Shown here: piece after piece, positions 9,925 through 20,892 of the stretch
Numbering within the stretch: the first letter of the stretch is position 1
How the letters are laid out: every line of letters starts with the position of its first letter
DNA from: Cristatella mucedo
Lineage: Eukaryota > Bryozoa > Phylactolaemata > Cristatellidae
Direction: 5' to 3'
Length of the DNA stretch: 64,000 nt
Assembly (NCBI GenBank): GCA_009760855.2
Contig: WPIO01000048.1
Location: 1,199,001-1,263,000, forward strand
The notes under the pieces: model-generated
The model's database searches: none
What the model was told of the DNA's origin: nothing
Seen by the model: the letters and a program-made list of their open reading frames with translations, nothing else
Translations under genes and position numbers: made by a program

Positions 9925-10850
9925 GGATTGGGCAGCAGAGGCGAAGCAGATATTCTCGCATCTCGGACAGCATTGATGTCAAGGGTCTTGAGATTTTACG
10001 ATTCAGAAGTGACCTTAAATGAGGAGGAGGAGGGCACGCGCTGTAGACTGAATGAGATCTGCATGTGGTCAGATAAGTAGAATTTGGTGGTAATTGGTGA
10101 TGATAAGGTGTCATTGCATGAGAGAATTGGGTCAAGTGTGTGACCCTTGATGTGAGTAGGGCCATGAATATGAGCCACAGGAGACAATTACTCAGTCAGT
10201 GCACGAAATTCAGTGCTTAAGGCGTTATCACCCATAATGGTAAAGATCGATTAATCGGTAAAGATCGATTTCTTGCACAGAGAATCAAAATGAGATAAAT
10301 GAGAGAAATCTGAGATAAAGGAGGACTTGGTATCTGGTGGGCGATAGACTACTGCCACCATCGGTAGCTTGTTGTTGGGTGATATCAAGACAATATAGAA
10401 TAAATATAATTCGTTTGTATAGCCACCACAAAATAACTTAATCTCTATTCAGTCGCTTCACATATGCCTCGGGGCTCGAGCCCGCGATCTCAGCCAGACC
10501 TTGATCGGGGCGAGCACCTTAACCGCTAGACCAAACCAGCTAGGCAATAGATTCAAAAGACTGCTTCGCGGGTACTGCAAACAGCTTAAAGTCGAGGTTT
10601 GAGTTGTAATAAAAGCGACTCCGCCTCCAAATTTGATTGACCTAAAGGTGTGAAAGAAGGAGAAACCAGTCAGAGTTGCATCCTTAATTGTTGGGCAGTT
10701 TACAAATTTTAGCCATGTTTCAGTCAAGGCAAGGAAGTAGAGACCTTTTTCAGAAATAAGGTTGCTTATTGCTAAGGGTTTATAGCACGTTGAGCGAGCA
10801 CTTCAAAGACAAGCGTTGAGTTGGGCCGCCGGAGTTGTAACAGGCCTGAT
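9925..10850 (-). mobile_element. L2 APE endonuclease domain (minus), interrupted by a SINE
   Basis: Read from 10850 downwards the fragments give KPLAISNLISEKGLYFLAL, then TETWLKFVNC (the conserved ETWL motif), GYSFFH-like FSFFHTFRS, FGGGVAFIT, then after the SINE at 10397-10544 NNKLPMVAVVYRPPDTKSS, then GHTLDPILS and YLSDHMQISFSLQR. The SDH motif carries the catalytic His of AP-type endonucleases. The enzyme nicks target DNA to prime reverse transcription. Frames are broken. It is probably the 5' half of the same old copy as 9150-9690, with the RT core deleted. Confidence 0.82.
10397..10544 (-). mobile_element. SINE family A nested in the L2 endonuclease
   Basis: Minus-strand copy with the head GGTTTGGTCTAGCGGTTAAG and the L2-type tail (10397-10470). 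It splits the APE domain between GGGVAFIT and KLPMVAVVYRPP. Flanks read caatatag at 10391 and caatagat at 10545, a possible imperfect target duplication. Confidence 0.85.
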
Positions 10851-12062
10851 GACACCACTAAGTTAGAAAGACTCACAGTAACGCTTGAGGGAGGATGCGC
10901 TGAGCAGTTCGAGACAATTCTCGGAGCACACAACGAGCTGGTACTCAGCTCGCAGCTCCCGCCGAACGAGCGGCGTATCCGGCGTTCGCGGCCCGGGCCT
11001 CAACGGCGGCTCCGCGGCGCTTTTCTTTTCCTAGTGCCAAATTTACGGATACTAGCAAAAGCAGTAACCTCTAGGAATGCCTTTTCACGACGATAGCGTA
11101 GAGATAATAAATAGACACGATCGTAACTAATATGCATGTTACTAGCCGCCGGCGTATCTAAAGCCGCCGCCGGCGCGGCTGACCCAGCCCGAGGTGATAA
11201 GCGTTTAGATGTCCGTAGGCACGTAATTTCCTATGCGCTGCGGTCAAAAAAATAAGCTTTCACCAGGTCTTAGCTGTATTGGTTTCCGCAGACGATGTTG
11301 GCAAGAACTTCGGTTTTCATAAAAAAATTCTGCAACGGTCAAGAAACGCTAGTAGCGCTTTGTATCGCAAGGCGAGAATGTGTTTGTGTATTCTTCTGCT
11401 GTTGTATAATTGAATTTTAATTTTTGTGAATGCGACACCATGATGCTTATGCTCATGCAAACAAATAACTTCCTGCGGCCACAACCGTGCTATGGTTGCG
11501 GAATCTGCAGTTAATAAAAGCAACAGGACAGAAATTACTTCTCTACTTCACTGTAACTTAATTTCTGATTGCGTTCTGAAAGTGAGAAAGTTGATGTATG
11601 CTCCAACAGATAAGCTGTACGTTTCCCATCATACCCTGAAGATTCTCTAAATGAACGTTAGGCAGACAAGAATAAAGCAGCGAGACGATGACGGGATGGC
11701 CACGGTGAGTTGCAGCCGCGATTTCCTGTGACACAGTGCGTGCATAGAGTTTTGCATCCCTGCGTGAAGTTTGCTAATAATGTGCGAGTTTAGAGATTTT
11801 TTGAGGAATTTTACGAGATATGGGCGAAGCTAAAGACGCTTACTTGTCTTCAATCACGTAAAGTGCGTGCGATCCGTACGTAGGGAAAGCCACGCGTTCA
11901 GATAGAAGATACATGGAAGTCCATGGATTAAGATAAAGAGAAGACGGGGCAGCAACAACTGACGTGAAGACTACTTCTAAAAATTCTTAGTAGCAATTTA
12001 TGTATGAACACGACTAGGCTCTGAAGCCAAAACTAAATGCTTACCACATATAGTTATGCTAG
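10851..12062. other. unassigned
   Basis: A GC-rich stretch at 10930-11030 and 11140-11190 lies in otherwise ordinary sequence. No motif recognised. Confidence 0.45.
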
Positions 12063-12170
12063 ACTAATCTTTACTATTTACTATTTTATATTATATTTAT
12101 ATTATATTATGTTATATATTATATTTTTATTTTATTCTACTATATTACTATTTTAATATTTACTATCCCC
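12063..12170. repeat. AT-only low-complexity tract
   Basis: About 100 bases made of tatta/tttat units with almost no G or C. Confidence 0.85.
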
Positions 12171-13262
12171 CCAAGGATCGCATAATTTAAGGAGGTAATA
12201 CAACTTTGTCGTCCTAAAGATGGCAGAGAGTTGAAGATGCTAGAGATTGTTAGAGAAGGTTTCAGATTTTTTAAATCGATAGGAACTAGATGTGCCATAA
12301 TCAATAGTTTAATGAGTACAAAAAGTATTTGAAGTGATTTTCAGGCACTTGTAACTTATGGCTTATGCTGCACTCATTTAGCCACTCTGTGTTGGTAGAA
12401 TACACCGTACTACGTTTAGGACATAAGGTATTTGTTAATGTATTGTTAATCTTGATTGCTGCCGCGCTCCGCTACTTTCGGCGCACCTCTTCGTGCTGTT
12501 GCGAACGAATCGTTAGCTGAGCTAACGTGCGTTGAGGAACTAGCTGCTTCAGTATTTGCCACCAGTATCTGCCGCGAGTCTGTCAGGAAAAGACGCGCGA
12601 ACTGTGTGCTTTGTGGTGGTGGACTGACGTTCAGGAGCGTCTACGTAGTCTATGTAATAAAATACTTACTACCAAGGCCCGCGATTGCGAGCTACAGCTC
12701 ATTGACACCACGTGGGATGGCTTGTGCATCTTGGATAATGGAATCTTAAGGCACCCGCATAGAGGTTTATTTCTCGCATTGTTCTAAAAACGACTTCATG
12801 TTATTGCTATTACAATGAATTTTGTATATTATTATTATTTATTATTATTATTATTTATTTTATTCTTATTATATTATTGTATATTAATTTTTTACCCAAA
12901 GAAAACTGGATATCCATTCTGGCGCATTACAAGTAGCTGCAAGAGAAGCTGCAGCAAGAGTCCATGACCTTGCGAGGTCCCAGACTAGAAATGCAAAATA
13001 CACAAATGGAGGTACGGGGGGGGGCCTCTTGCCCGCACAACCTCTGGTGAGCAACATGCATCGAATCACGCACCTGCATGCACTGAAAAAGAACAAGGAA
13101 AAAAATACAAGTCAACTGAGCTACTATACAAACGAAGATCGCACTCGCCCTTATTCACGATGTGCACATATTTGCAACTCATAATCGCACGAAAGAAAAT
13201 TCACTGGGATCGAGCGAAGGCTGCAAAGAATAGATATTTTTTCGATTCTATTCGAATACTAA
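12171..13262. other. unassigned, with a TTA repeat
   Basis: A degenerate TTA/TTTA microsatellite occupies 12826-12892. A 97-codon open frame at 12456-12749 has no recognised motif. Confidence 0.45.
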
Positions 13263-14292
13263 CATTGGAGATGATACTATGTCAGTCGGTAATGAGTTCC
13301 AAGCTTAGGGAATATTGTTAAAAAAACTAAAGAATAGCTAATTCAACAGCCCCATTTACATTAGCTCGGGGCACAATGTTATTTATATTAGCTAGGGGCA
13401 AAACCAGTAGACTCGACTCCGAAAGAGCTAGTGGTGCAACCGGAGGCGGAGGCTAAGGTAATTCAGATATGTAGGCCAGAGCTACGGAATGGAGGGATCT
13501 AAAAGTGAATGATAGAATCTTGAAATCGATACTCTGCTTAATAGGCAGCTAATGAAAATTGATGAGCAATAGCGCAATCTTTTAGTTGCCAAGTTTACAG
13601 CAGATACACCAAGCCGCTAGATTTGACACCGATTGTAAGATTCTTATAGCATGGGTAGGAAGTATAGTTCATTTATATAGCACCCTAAGAGAACTCGATC
13701 TCCACTCAGGCGCTTCACTTACGCCACAGGGCTCAAGCCCACGACCTTGGCCGTCAAATACATTCACCCTGACCTTGGTCGGGGCGAGCACTTTAACCAC
13801 TGGAGTATTGAGGGATAGAAGTCTAGCAGATACGTCAAATAATTATGGACCACATTGACTGTGGTGTCTTTATCTAAGAAACTCCAAACCCTTTTAATGC
13901 TGCTTAGGTGAAAGTAGGCAGACTTGACTGTGGAGCTGATGCGCTCATCACGTGAAGTCATTTTGAAAGAGTACATCGAGATTCCGTAAGCAACGATTGG
14001 ATAAATGCTGGTGAAGCCAATTTTGAGCGTTAAGCTTTACAATTTTTGAGTAAGACTTGGCTTGCCCATGATTATTAAGTTGATTTTATCCTTATTAAAT
14101 TTAAGAAATTTTACTGCTGTCCAAGTGCGAATTTCAGCAATACATGTTTTGGTGGAGTTAAGAGAGTTTGACATTCTTGCATGCAGTGAAGGATCGAAGA
14201 AAAGAGGGCACCTGACCTGCACGTCGTCGTCTGAGTAAAAATGAAAGCGTAGACTGTAATGAGTGATTACAGTGTCAATCGTAGAGATAGGC
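13263..14292 (-). mobile_element. L2 copy (minus), decayed, with nested SINE A
   Basis: The minus strand reads, from 14292 down, a motif C relic (HFYSDDD), LKFNKDKINLIIMGKPSL, then beyond 13980 TVKSAYFHLSSIKRVWSFLDKD. After the SINE at 13668-13810 it continues into the C-terminal region at 13660-13420, with gagttccaagctt at 13290 matching gagttccaggctt of other copies. Part of the C terminus is replaced around 13325-13420 by foreign sequence, including a SINE B end (agctaattcaacagcccc, 13339-13356). No 3' tail remains. Confidence 0.78.
13668..13810 (-). mobile_element. SINE family A nested in L2
   Basis: The tail ttcatttatatagcacccta and the head (cgaccttggtcggggcgagc, then actttaaccactgg) match the family on the minus strand. 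About 22 extra bases sit between the box B and anticodon regions (around 13748-13770), which looks like a small internal duplication. Flanks taggaagtatag (13656-13667) and ataga-agtctag (13815-13826) may be an eroded target duplication. Confidence 0.82.
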
Positions 14293-14381
14293 ATGTGCTC
14301 AAAAGTGCGGAAATCACACAGATTAATAGTAGTGCACTTTTGCTGTGTACAATCGCTGGATAATATCTGTTCGTGAATGTA

Positions 14382-15520
14382 ATAGTAATAATATTAATAA
14401 TGCGTTTGATATAGTGCCCTCAGAGAACCCAATCTCCTTCTAGGTATTTTATATTTGCTGCAAAGGAAGCACTCTCGAATGGTTAGCAGTATCGTGTTCG
14501 ATAAGCAGCATGAATAACATGGTTAGGGTCGGCACGCAAGTTTGGTTTGTGGCACATGAACACTATCAACATGCATATGCACATATAGGGCGAATCACAG
14601 AGTTCCGCTAAATGCTGTGATAAATGGATGCATTTCTAGTCTCTTTTTTTAATGCGGACAAGTCAGGAGATGTCGTGACGCGAGTCGGGAGTGAGTTCCA
14701 GGCTTTGAAAGCATACGAACTAAAGGTACGGTCTCCGAAGGATTTGAGATTTGTACGAGGTATGGGTAAACAGTTAAGAGTGCAAAAGCGGATGGCACGA
14801 TGCTTAACCTGGTGGGGAGTAGATCTATTAAATAGGCTGGAGCTAAAGAATAAAGGGACCTAAAAGTGAGTGACAAAATCTTGAATTCGATGTGTTTCTT
14901 GACTGGGAGCCAGTGCTGGTCGGCACGACCTGGTGTGATGTGGCAACTGCGACGCTCACGACAGATAAGATTAGCTGTAGAGTTTTGCACCGGCTGTAAG
15001 CGCCTGATTGCACAGTCCGGTAGACCAGCAAACAGTGAGTTACAGAAGTCAGGACGTGATGTCACAAATGCACGGACAAATTTAGAGGCCCCTGTCTAAA
15101 CGAGCCCGAATTTTATAAATTTTATGTAGCTGAAAGTAGTCAGATTTGACTGTGGAGCTGATGTGGTCGTCTAATGAAAGGTCACGTTTGAGCATGACAC
15201 CTAGATTTCAGGCAGATTCAACCGGCTTTGATGAAAGCTAGCACATGTGTATGAGCCACTAGAGAAAATAAATCAACCAAAGAGCAAAATTGGGCATGTA
15301 GGGGGTCAATTGGGTTATCTTAATTAACGTTCAAATTTCCAATTGTAGGGAAAAGATGATTTATGGAAAACACAATCACATTGAGATCGAAAGTAAGGAG
15401 TGTCAAATTCCCTAGGAAATGGCCGGTGGGAACCTGCCACCATTGGCAGAGACTGGTGGGAGGAATTAGTGTACTAGATTTAAAGAAGTGCGTCTACGGA
15501 ACTAAAATGGTATACAAGTC
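14382..15520 (-). mobile_element. L2 copy (minus) with internal deletion joining APE to the RT C terminus
   Basis: It starts at its tail (TAA-rich 14382-14400, then atagtgccctcagagaaccc) and runs through the 3' UTR and the C-terminal frame (15065-14649; DFCNSLFAGLPDCAIRRLQ, SLAPAYLIDLLP). It reaches ttgagcatgacacctagatt near 15190-15210, the NLGV region. At about 15222 it changes abruptly to the middle of the endonuclease domain: PLHAQFCSLVD, an IGNLNVN relic of GDFN, and SLPMVAGSHRP (compare KLPMVAVVYRPP), up to about 15520. The RT palm is missing. This copy probably arose from a shortened template or a later deletion. Confidence 0.8.
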
Positions 15521-15540
15521 AAGATGGCTTGCTATGAATG

Positions 15541-16880
15541 GGAGCTAATAAACCCAACCTCATTGGCAAAGATGCTGCTACAGCTAATATGGAAGCAACA
15601 TCCAATACCTCCAATGTAGTCCCTATTCTTTTAAAGAAGCCTAATTTTAGATACGATCAAGGTTTTCCTGAAAACTGGGGTATTTCAGAGCGAAGCTTCC
15701 GCAATGTTGCTCCAAAAATGTCACATTAACAAGAGGCATCGTAAGCACAATTAAGAGACAGCAACACGACGCAGAGGACTACCAGCCATCTCATAACGTT
15801 ACACCTACAGGCTTTACGTAATGCCAGTTCATTGATTGTTATTGGCTATTGATTAATCCTGGCTCTCATACGGTAATGGCTGAGCACACATATTGACAGA
15901 CAAAAACAGTGAGATTTTTAAAAAAGGCAATTATAAGGTACCAAGGTTCGTGACTTAGTAACGGTGAAGCTAGCACCTCGACACACCAGCTACTGGTTGA
16001 TTCCCATACACACAGATATGCAAATAGAACAACACTAAAACAGTCAATCTTTTTCATAGTTAGCGATAGGTCTATGTGCTTTCACCAATGCCTAATTCTA
16101 TATTTCGCCGATAGCGAGGGCTACAACTGCTCAAGCCGAAGAATCGTAGACAATACACAAATCCCTACTTCAAGTGTTTCATTGTAAGACCTAAGCCATT
16201 CACTACGGCATATCAGGGTCCTTTTTGATAATAATACTCGAGCTGCTGGCTAACTCTGGTGGCTGTCATTAAATCTAAGCTCATCTGCGTGCCCGGGTTT
16301 GTATTAGTAATTGATTTAGGGAACGTGCAAGGTCAAAGAGACAGAGAGAACGGATGCAGATCTGCAAGGAAAAAAGCAGAGAGAGAGAAACCGAAGCTGC
16401 TTACAATAACTGGTACAACAATATGCATAGATAGTGGAAATATTTTAATATACCTGTGAATAAATAAGAAAAGATCAAGCCAGAGAGAAAGAGAGTGAAA
16501 CAAATGATATAGGGCAAACTTGGATACAACATTCAAAAGCGTGGCTAAGTGATAGTCAACTATCGCATCGGAAACTGTATTAGTCAAGCTTCAACAATCT
16601 CTAATGTAACTTTTTGTCATATTGAGCAACTTCATATGTATCATGGATTATTTAACAGTTTCTTTTATTTACCGGGTGCCACAAGAGGCCAATATTCATA
16701 TCTTTATTGCATCTTTCAAAAATTGAGCACTTTTCGGAGGCTGTTAAAATATAGACCGAGATTTTTTAAAGTAGCAGTTGCCATGTAAGCTTCGGCACCC
16801 ATATGTAAGCAAAGTAAAGCTAATGTCAAGACGCGCGCATCACAACGTGCAGGACAGGTGATAGAAAAAATAAACTACAA
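15541..16880. other. unassigned
   Basis: A 63-codon frame at 15538-15729 and a purine-rich patch near 16330-16500 (agagaga-like) are visible. No family is recognised. Confidence 0.45.
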
Positions 16881-17011
16881 TTCTTTTATATAGCGCCCTG
16901 AGAGAACTTAATCTCTATTCAGGTGCTTCACTTATGCCACGGGGCTCGAGCCCACGACCTCAGCCAGACCATGTTCACGGAGAGCACCTTAACCACTAGG
17001 CCAAACCAGCG
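16881..17011 (-). mobile_element. SINE family A
   Basis: Well-preserved minus-strand copy. The tail ttatatagcgccctgagaga lies at 16886-16905, gggctcgagccc (box B, palindromic) at 16942-16953, and the head ends ccactaggccaaaccagcg. It has the intact GCGCC/GGCGC-type pair of the tail. Confidence 0.88.
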
Positions 17012-17856
17012 CGACAGTGAAGGATGATCTATGCATACTCTACTTTCTGCGGAGAAGAATTTACTGTAGCCAATAAAAAGAGTACGTAAATAACCAGTAA
17101 ACACTGTGTATTGCAAGGCCAGACCGGCGTGGCACTTCCTCACACTGTCAGCAGTTTGCATTCCGCTTAACTACTCAACAGATCCGAATATTTACCGGGC
17201 TCCTTCACATGGATACTTTGTGACGCGTGTTTTGTTTACTGTTTTTAATCCCTGAAATGGGTTTTCGAATTGGTGGCGGTGCATATTTATTTGAATACAA
17301 CAGCAAACTATAAAGTCTGGGAAGTCAGTGTTCTCTAGTGCACGGGAAAACCATGCACGCCCATTTGCTCTAGCCTGTTTAGGAGCACTAAAAACAAAGT
17401 GCACTGAAATAGGAAAATAAAAATAAAATAAAATAAAAATTGGCGCATTGCTCAGCCGATGTGTCGTGGATTTACGCTGGATATTGTGGTTTGCGTTGTT
17501 GGCCCATTCCACTGCAGTCGATCGAAACGCATGTACGAAAATGCCGGTGCCTAGTGTCGCGAAACTGTGTTAGTACACTGTAAAGACAGTTTGGTGCGAT
17601 ATGAGAGCTAAAATGGAGCTTCTTGCATAGGATCTCTGATTGTTCTGAGGTGGATACAGTAGATTGTGGTCCTGGCAAGGCCAATTGCAGTTAACCGTGT
17701 TGCATTTCACGAGGATGCGCGAACTTAATGTCAAAAATGCTTTAGGCACACAAACAATAGCACATTAAACAATATTCGATCAAAAGATTTTAGCCTCTTG
17801 CAGCCTATTTATGGCGGATGTTCGTGGATTATGGTTAAATGCCGCAGATTACGGCA
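17012..17856. other. unassigned
   Basis: A 106-codon minus frame (17512-17192) has no recognised motif. Nothing else is seen. Confidence 0.45.
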
Positions 17857-17865
17857 GTAGTAGCG
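17857..17865 (+). repeat. 9-bp target site duplication, left copy
   Basis: GTAGTAGCG, repeated exactly at 18603-18611 at the other end of the inverted-repeat element. Confidence 0.85.
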
Positions 17866-18602
17866 GTTCTAGGGCAATTCGGCGAAGGACAATTTGGAGC
17901 GGACAATTCGTCGCGAACATTTCGGAGCGGACAATTCGGAGCGGACAATGCGGAGCAGGATATTAAAAAAATATCTATTTGAAATGTAAAATATTTTTTT
18001 ATTAATCATGTTTAATATAACTATAATACCGTATAAAGTAAAGTTTACTTAGCTGACAACAAAAAAGTCATAGCAAATACCAGCAACTCTTGCACAACAT
18101 CGCATTTTTAAAATGTTACAAGTATACTAAATGTTAATCCATTAAATTAATGTCGTGACTACATCCGCGCAAGTAATCAATTGATGAACAATTTTCGTAA
18201 TCTAACACAACCGTGCGCAATCGACGATCCAGGTCTCGATATTTCTTTTTCCTCAGAGGATGATATTCACTTGTTGTGTAATTAAATGTCTTGATTAATT
18301 GAAAGCGTCTAGGTTTCAGAACTTTGTATTCACTTATTGTGTAATTAAATGTCTTGGTTAATTGAAAGCGTCTAGGTTTCAAAACTATGTACTCACTAAT
18401 TGAAAGCGTGTTTATTTTATTATTTTAAAGCACGTTTAAAATATCAAAAAAATGAATGCATAGCAAATTGTCTGCTCCGAATTGTCCGCTCCGAATTACC
18501 CATTTTTTGGTCCCTAATTGTCCGCTCCGACTTGTCCTATGCCGAATTATCCGCGACGAATTGTCCGCGACGAATTGTCCGGCACCGAATTATCTGGTTA
18601 CC
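17866..18602. mobile_element. MULE-like foldback DNA element, 737 bp, non-autonomous
   Basis: The ends are inverted repeats of about 100-135 bases made of degenerate copies of GGACAATTCGGAGC (left, 17880-17950) facing GCTCCGAATTGTCC-type units (right, 18470-18595). The outer 18 bases pair about 10 of 18. A perfect 9-base direct repeat (GTAGTAGCG) flanks it; 9-base duplications are typical of Mutator-like elements. The core is AT-rich and holds a 63-base period tandem repeat and an 82-codon minus frame (18382-18134) ending RRLRTVVLDY...DYLRG, which resembles, from memory only, the C terminus of MULE transposases. The element has no complete transposase and would need one in trans. Confidence 0.78.
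18264..18412. repeat. 63-bp tandem repeat, 2 full units plus a part
   Basis: CAC at 18268, 18331 and 18394 marks three starts exactly 63 bases apart. The first two units share ttgtgtaattaaatgtctt and attgaaagcgtctaggtttc. The third is shortened by deletion. As 63 is divisible by 3, the minus frame repeats the peptide KPRRFQL in register. Confidence 0.85.
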
Positions 18603-18611
18603 GTAGTAGCG
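18603..18611 (+). repeat. 9-bp target site duplication, right copy
   Basis: GTAGTAGCG, identical to 17857-17865. Confidence 0.85.
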
Positions 18612-18784
18612 TCTTTGCCGCCCGACTGCGCGCCCGAAGTGCGAGCACAATTTCGCGATATTTCCTGCTTAAAGTTGAACGATGCTTGCTTGCTACATTG
18701 TTTGCTCAAAAATCTAGCCTAGCCCAGCTATATCTCCTTAAACTATTGCGTAATCCGAGTGGATTTCGGTAATTCATTGAATCC

Positions 18785-20165
18785 AGTAAGTCCCGTAATA
18801 AAGGAATTGCAGCAATCTAAATACGGTGGCGACGTTTGATTAGATTATTTACTCGTAAATACGTGAACTAGTTTAACTGTGCTACTCTAATCTGAGTAAG
18901 CTCTGATTTTGACCAAGTTTCTTAGCTGAAAAGAGGAAGACTTAACGTAGATGCAATATGCTCAACCACTAACTCGCCGTTAAATAATAGCACTCCGTGA
19001 TTGCGGGCAGACTTAAGTACATATGTGCTAGATGAATCAGTCTTAAGAGTGGGACCTTCCAACTTGAGAGCGACGCCAGATTTGCCCATATATACAGTTT
19101 ATATGTCGAGTTTTGTCATTTTAAAGTTTCACGAAGTCAGTCACTATACAAAGAGATGTTCTAAAGGGTAGGTAGAGCTGGCTGCCATCGGCACGGAAAT
19201 GAAAACCAAGGTTATGTACGACGATGCAATTCACCAAAAGAAGAGATCATAGAGAGAAAACAAGGGGGCTGAGATTGAACCACGAGGTATCCTATACTTT
19301 ATGGGCTTCTGGGACGATCGACAGCCATTTACATCTACACTCAGACGTCTCTAATTGAGTTAAGACCAAACAAAGTTTGGCACTGCACCAGTGACACATG
19401 GACAGGGCGAGAGTCTCTCTCGAGGGATCTGGTGGTCGACTTAATCGCATGGTGCTACGAGATCAAGGAGAACCAGCGAAGAGGCCCTGCCCTGCTGTGC
19501 ATCGACCAAGAGCTCATTGTAAACCCGAATCAGAGCAGTTTCGGTGAAGTGGTTAGCTCTAAATCTTGATTGAACCTGCTGAGCATTATTTACTTGATTG
19601 TAAGCAAGCGAAATACTGCACTCCATCTGCAACGGGGGTCTACATCAGTTATGGAATGGGCTTCCTAATATCCCTGTCAGGTTAGGTGACGTCAGCGTCC
19701 CACTGTCTTCATGAAACATAGAAAATCCCTTCCTGGCGCACAGGAAATCGACGTCCCAATTTTAGTCCAAATCGCACGAGCTGCTCCGAAACAAATTCAA
19801 TGGAAAGAGCAAACAGCTGCATCCGCGCGTGTGGGAATTATCTCAGACCGTCTTCGGTAGGGGCATTGTAGCGGACGGAAGCACAACTTGCTAGCAAGAT
19901 CCGATGGACTGACGTAATTTAGAAGTTACTGGGCCGCCACTCTTTCAAATATCTTAGGATAAGATTGGTATAATAATTGGTATATAGGGGAGACTGGACA
20001 TGAGTTACGTAGGCTCTTGTAATCTAGGGTCGGCCTCTTAATGTGTGGCCTGACAACAAATGTTTTCAGAGGGCCGAGACTTACTTGTGACCAGCGACAT
20101 ATTTACAACAATTGTTAATCGTTAATCGTCCAGCAACAGGTCTTTGCACCAAGTAGAAAGAACTC
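18785..20165 (-). mobile_element. L2-group element (minus), divergent lineage, RT and C-terminal parts
   Basis: Reading from 20165 down in shifting frames: LKTFVVRPHIKRPTLDYKSL, CPVSP, IFERVAAQ, SPSDLASKL (about 19890). A gap follows, then QSRFRANHFTETALIRVYNE and SSLVLLDLVAPCD (19600-19441; motif A, with the Asp kept), GIPRGSISAPLFSLYDL (motif B, about 19300), MGKSGVALKLEGPTLK and LLFNGELVVEHIAS. The order is that of L2 reverse transcriptase, but similarity to the common copies is low. The segment 19645-19870 does not fit and looks like an insertion. Confidence 0.72.
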
Positions 20166-20451
20166 TTGGGACACGGTCAAAAAGACTGATAGTCTTTATA
20201 GCATTGAATAACTATTTTGCAATTAGTACAATAGAGACAGACATGAATAAGTATAAATAAGAATAGCATAGTGCTATGAGTTAGCAGCACGGCATTGACG
20301 GCAGTGAAGAAATATAATCTCTAATTCGTTTATTACACTTACAAAGAATTTAAAAATTGCTCTGCTAAGTCACGATTCGGATCACTCAGCAATACGCTTC
20401 ATTGTCAGAGCTTATGATATGTGAAGCTTTCTTCATTTGTCTACTGAGATA
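20166..20451. other. unassigned
   Basis: Nothing recognised. Confidence 0.45.
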
Positions 20452-20522
20452 GGCGAATTGCTAGGACTTAAGCCTTTAGACTGATATCGGAGGCTGCGGG
20501 TTCGACACCCCTGAGGACGCCA
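20452..20522 (+). pseudogene. tRNA-like sequence, probably a relic
   Basis: The 3' part has a box B-like GGGTTCGACACCC (20498-20510) and ends GGACGCCA. The first four bases GGCG pair with CGCC at the end. The remaining acceptor and T-stem pairs fail and no clean anticodon arm forms. It may be a decayed tRNA or the head of a third SINE; I do not call a working tRNA. Confidence 0.3.
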
Positions 20523-20892
20523 ACATGCATTCCTTCATATCTTCAACTCTACATCACATGTTTCATGCGCTGCATCTTTATATGTGGCCAATCGGTTTCT
20601 CCAAATCCAAAGTATCATTTATTTGCTGAATCCAGACAACAAATGTTGCTGACTTTGTTATCTTACAAGCGCTCCGACTCTCCAATTAGTGAGAAAAGGA
20701 TATTCTCCTATTCGTAGGAGAGAGAATCCGCACATTTCCCGGGCATTTCTATATTTTAGGTGAATGGCTTCATTTAAGTGTAAGGAAACACGTGGGCAAT
20801 AAAATCCCCGTTGGCATCTCACGATCTGGCTGTGAGAGGCAGAACACTAATATTCAGGAAATGCCTACAAATAGCAAATCATACTAATAAAT
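20523..20892. other. unassigned
   Basis: Nothing recognised. Confidence 0.4.
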
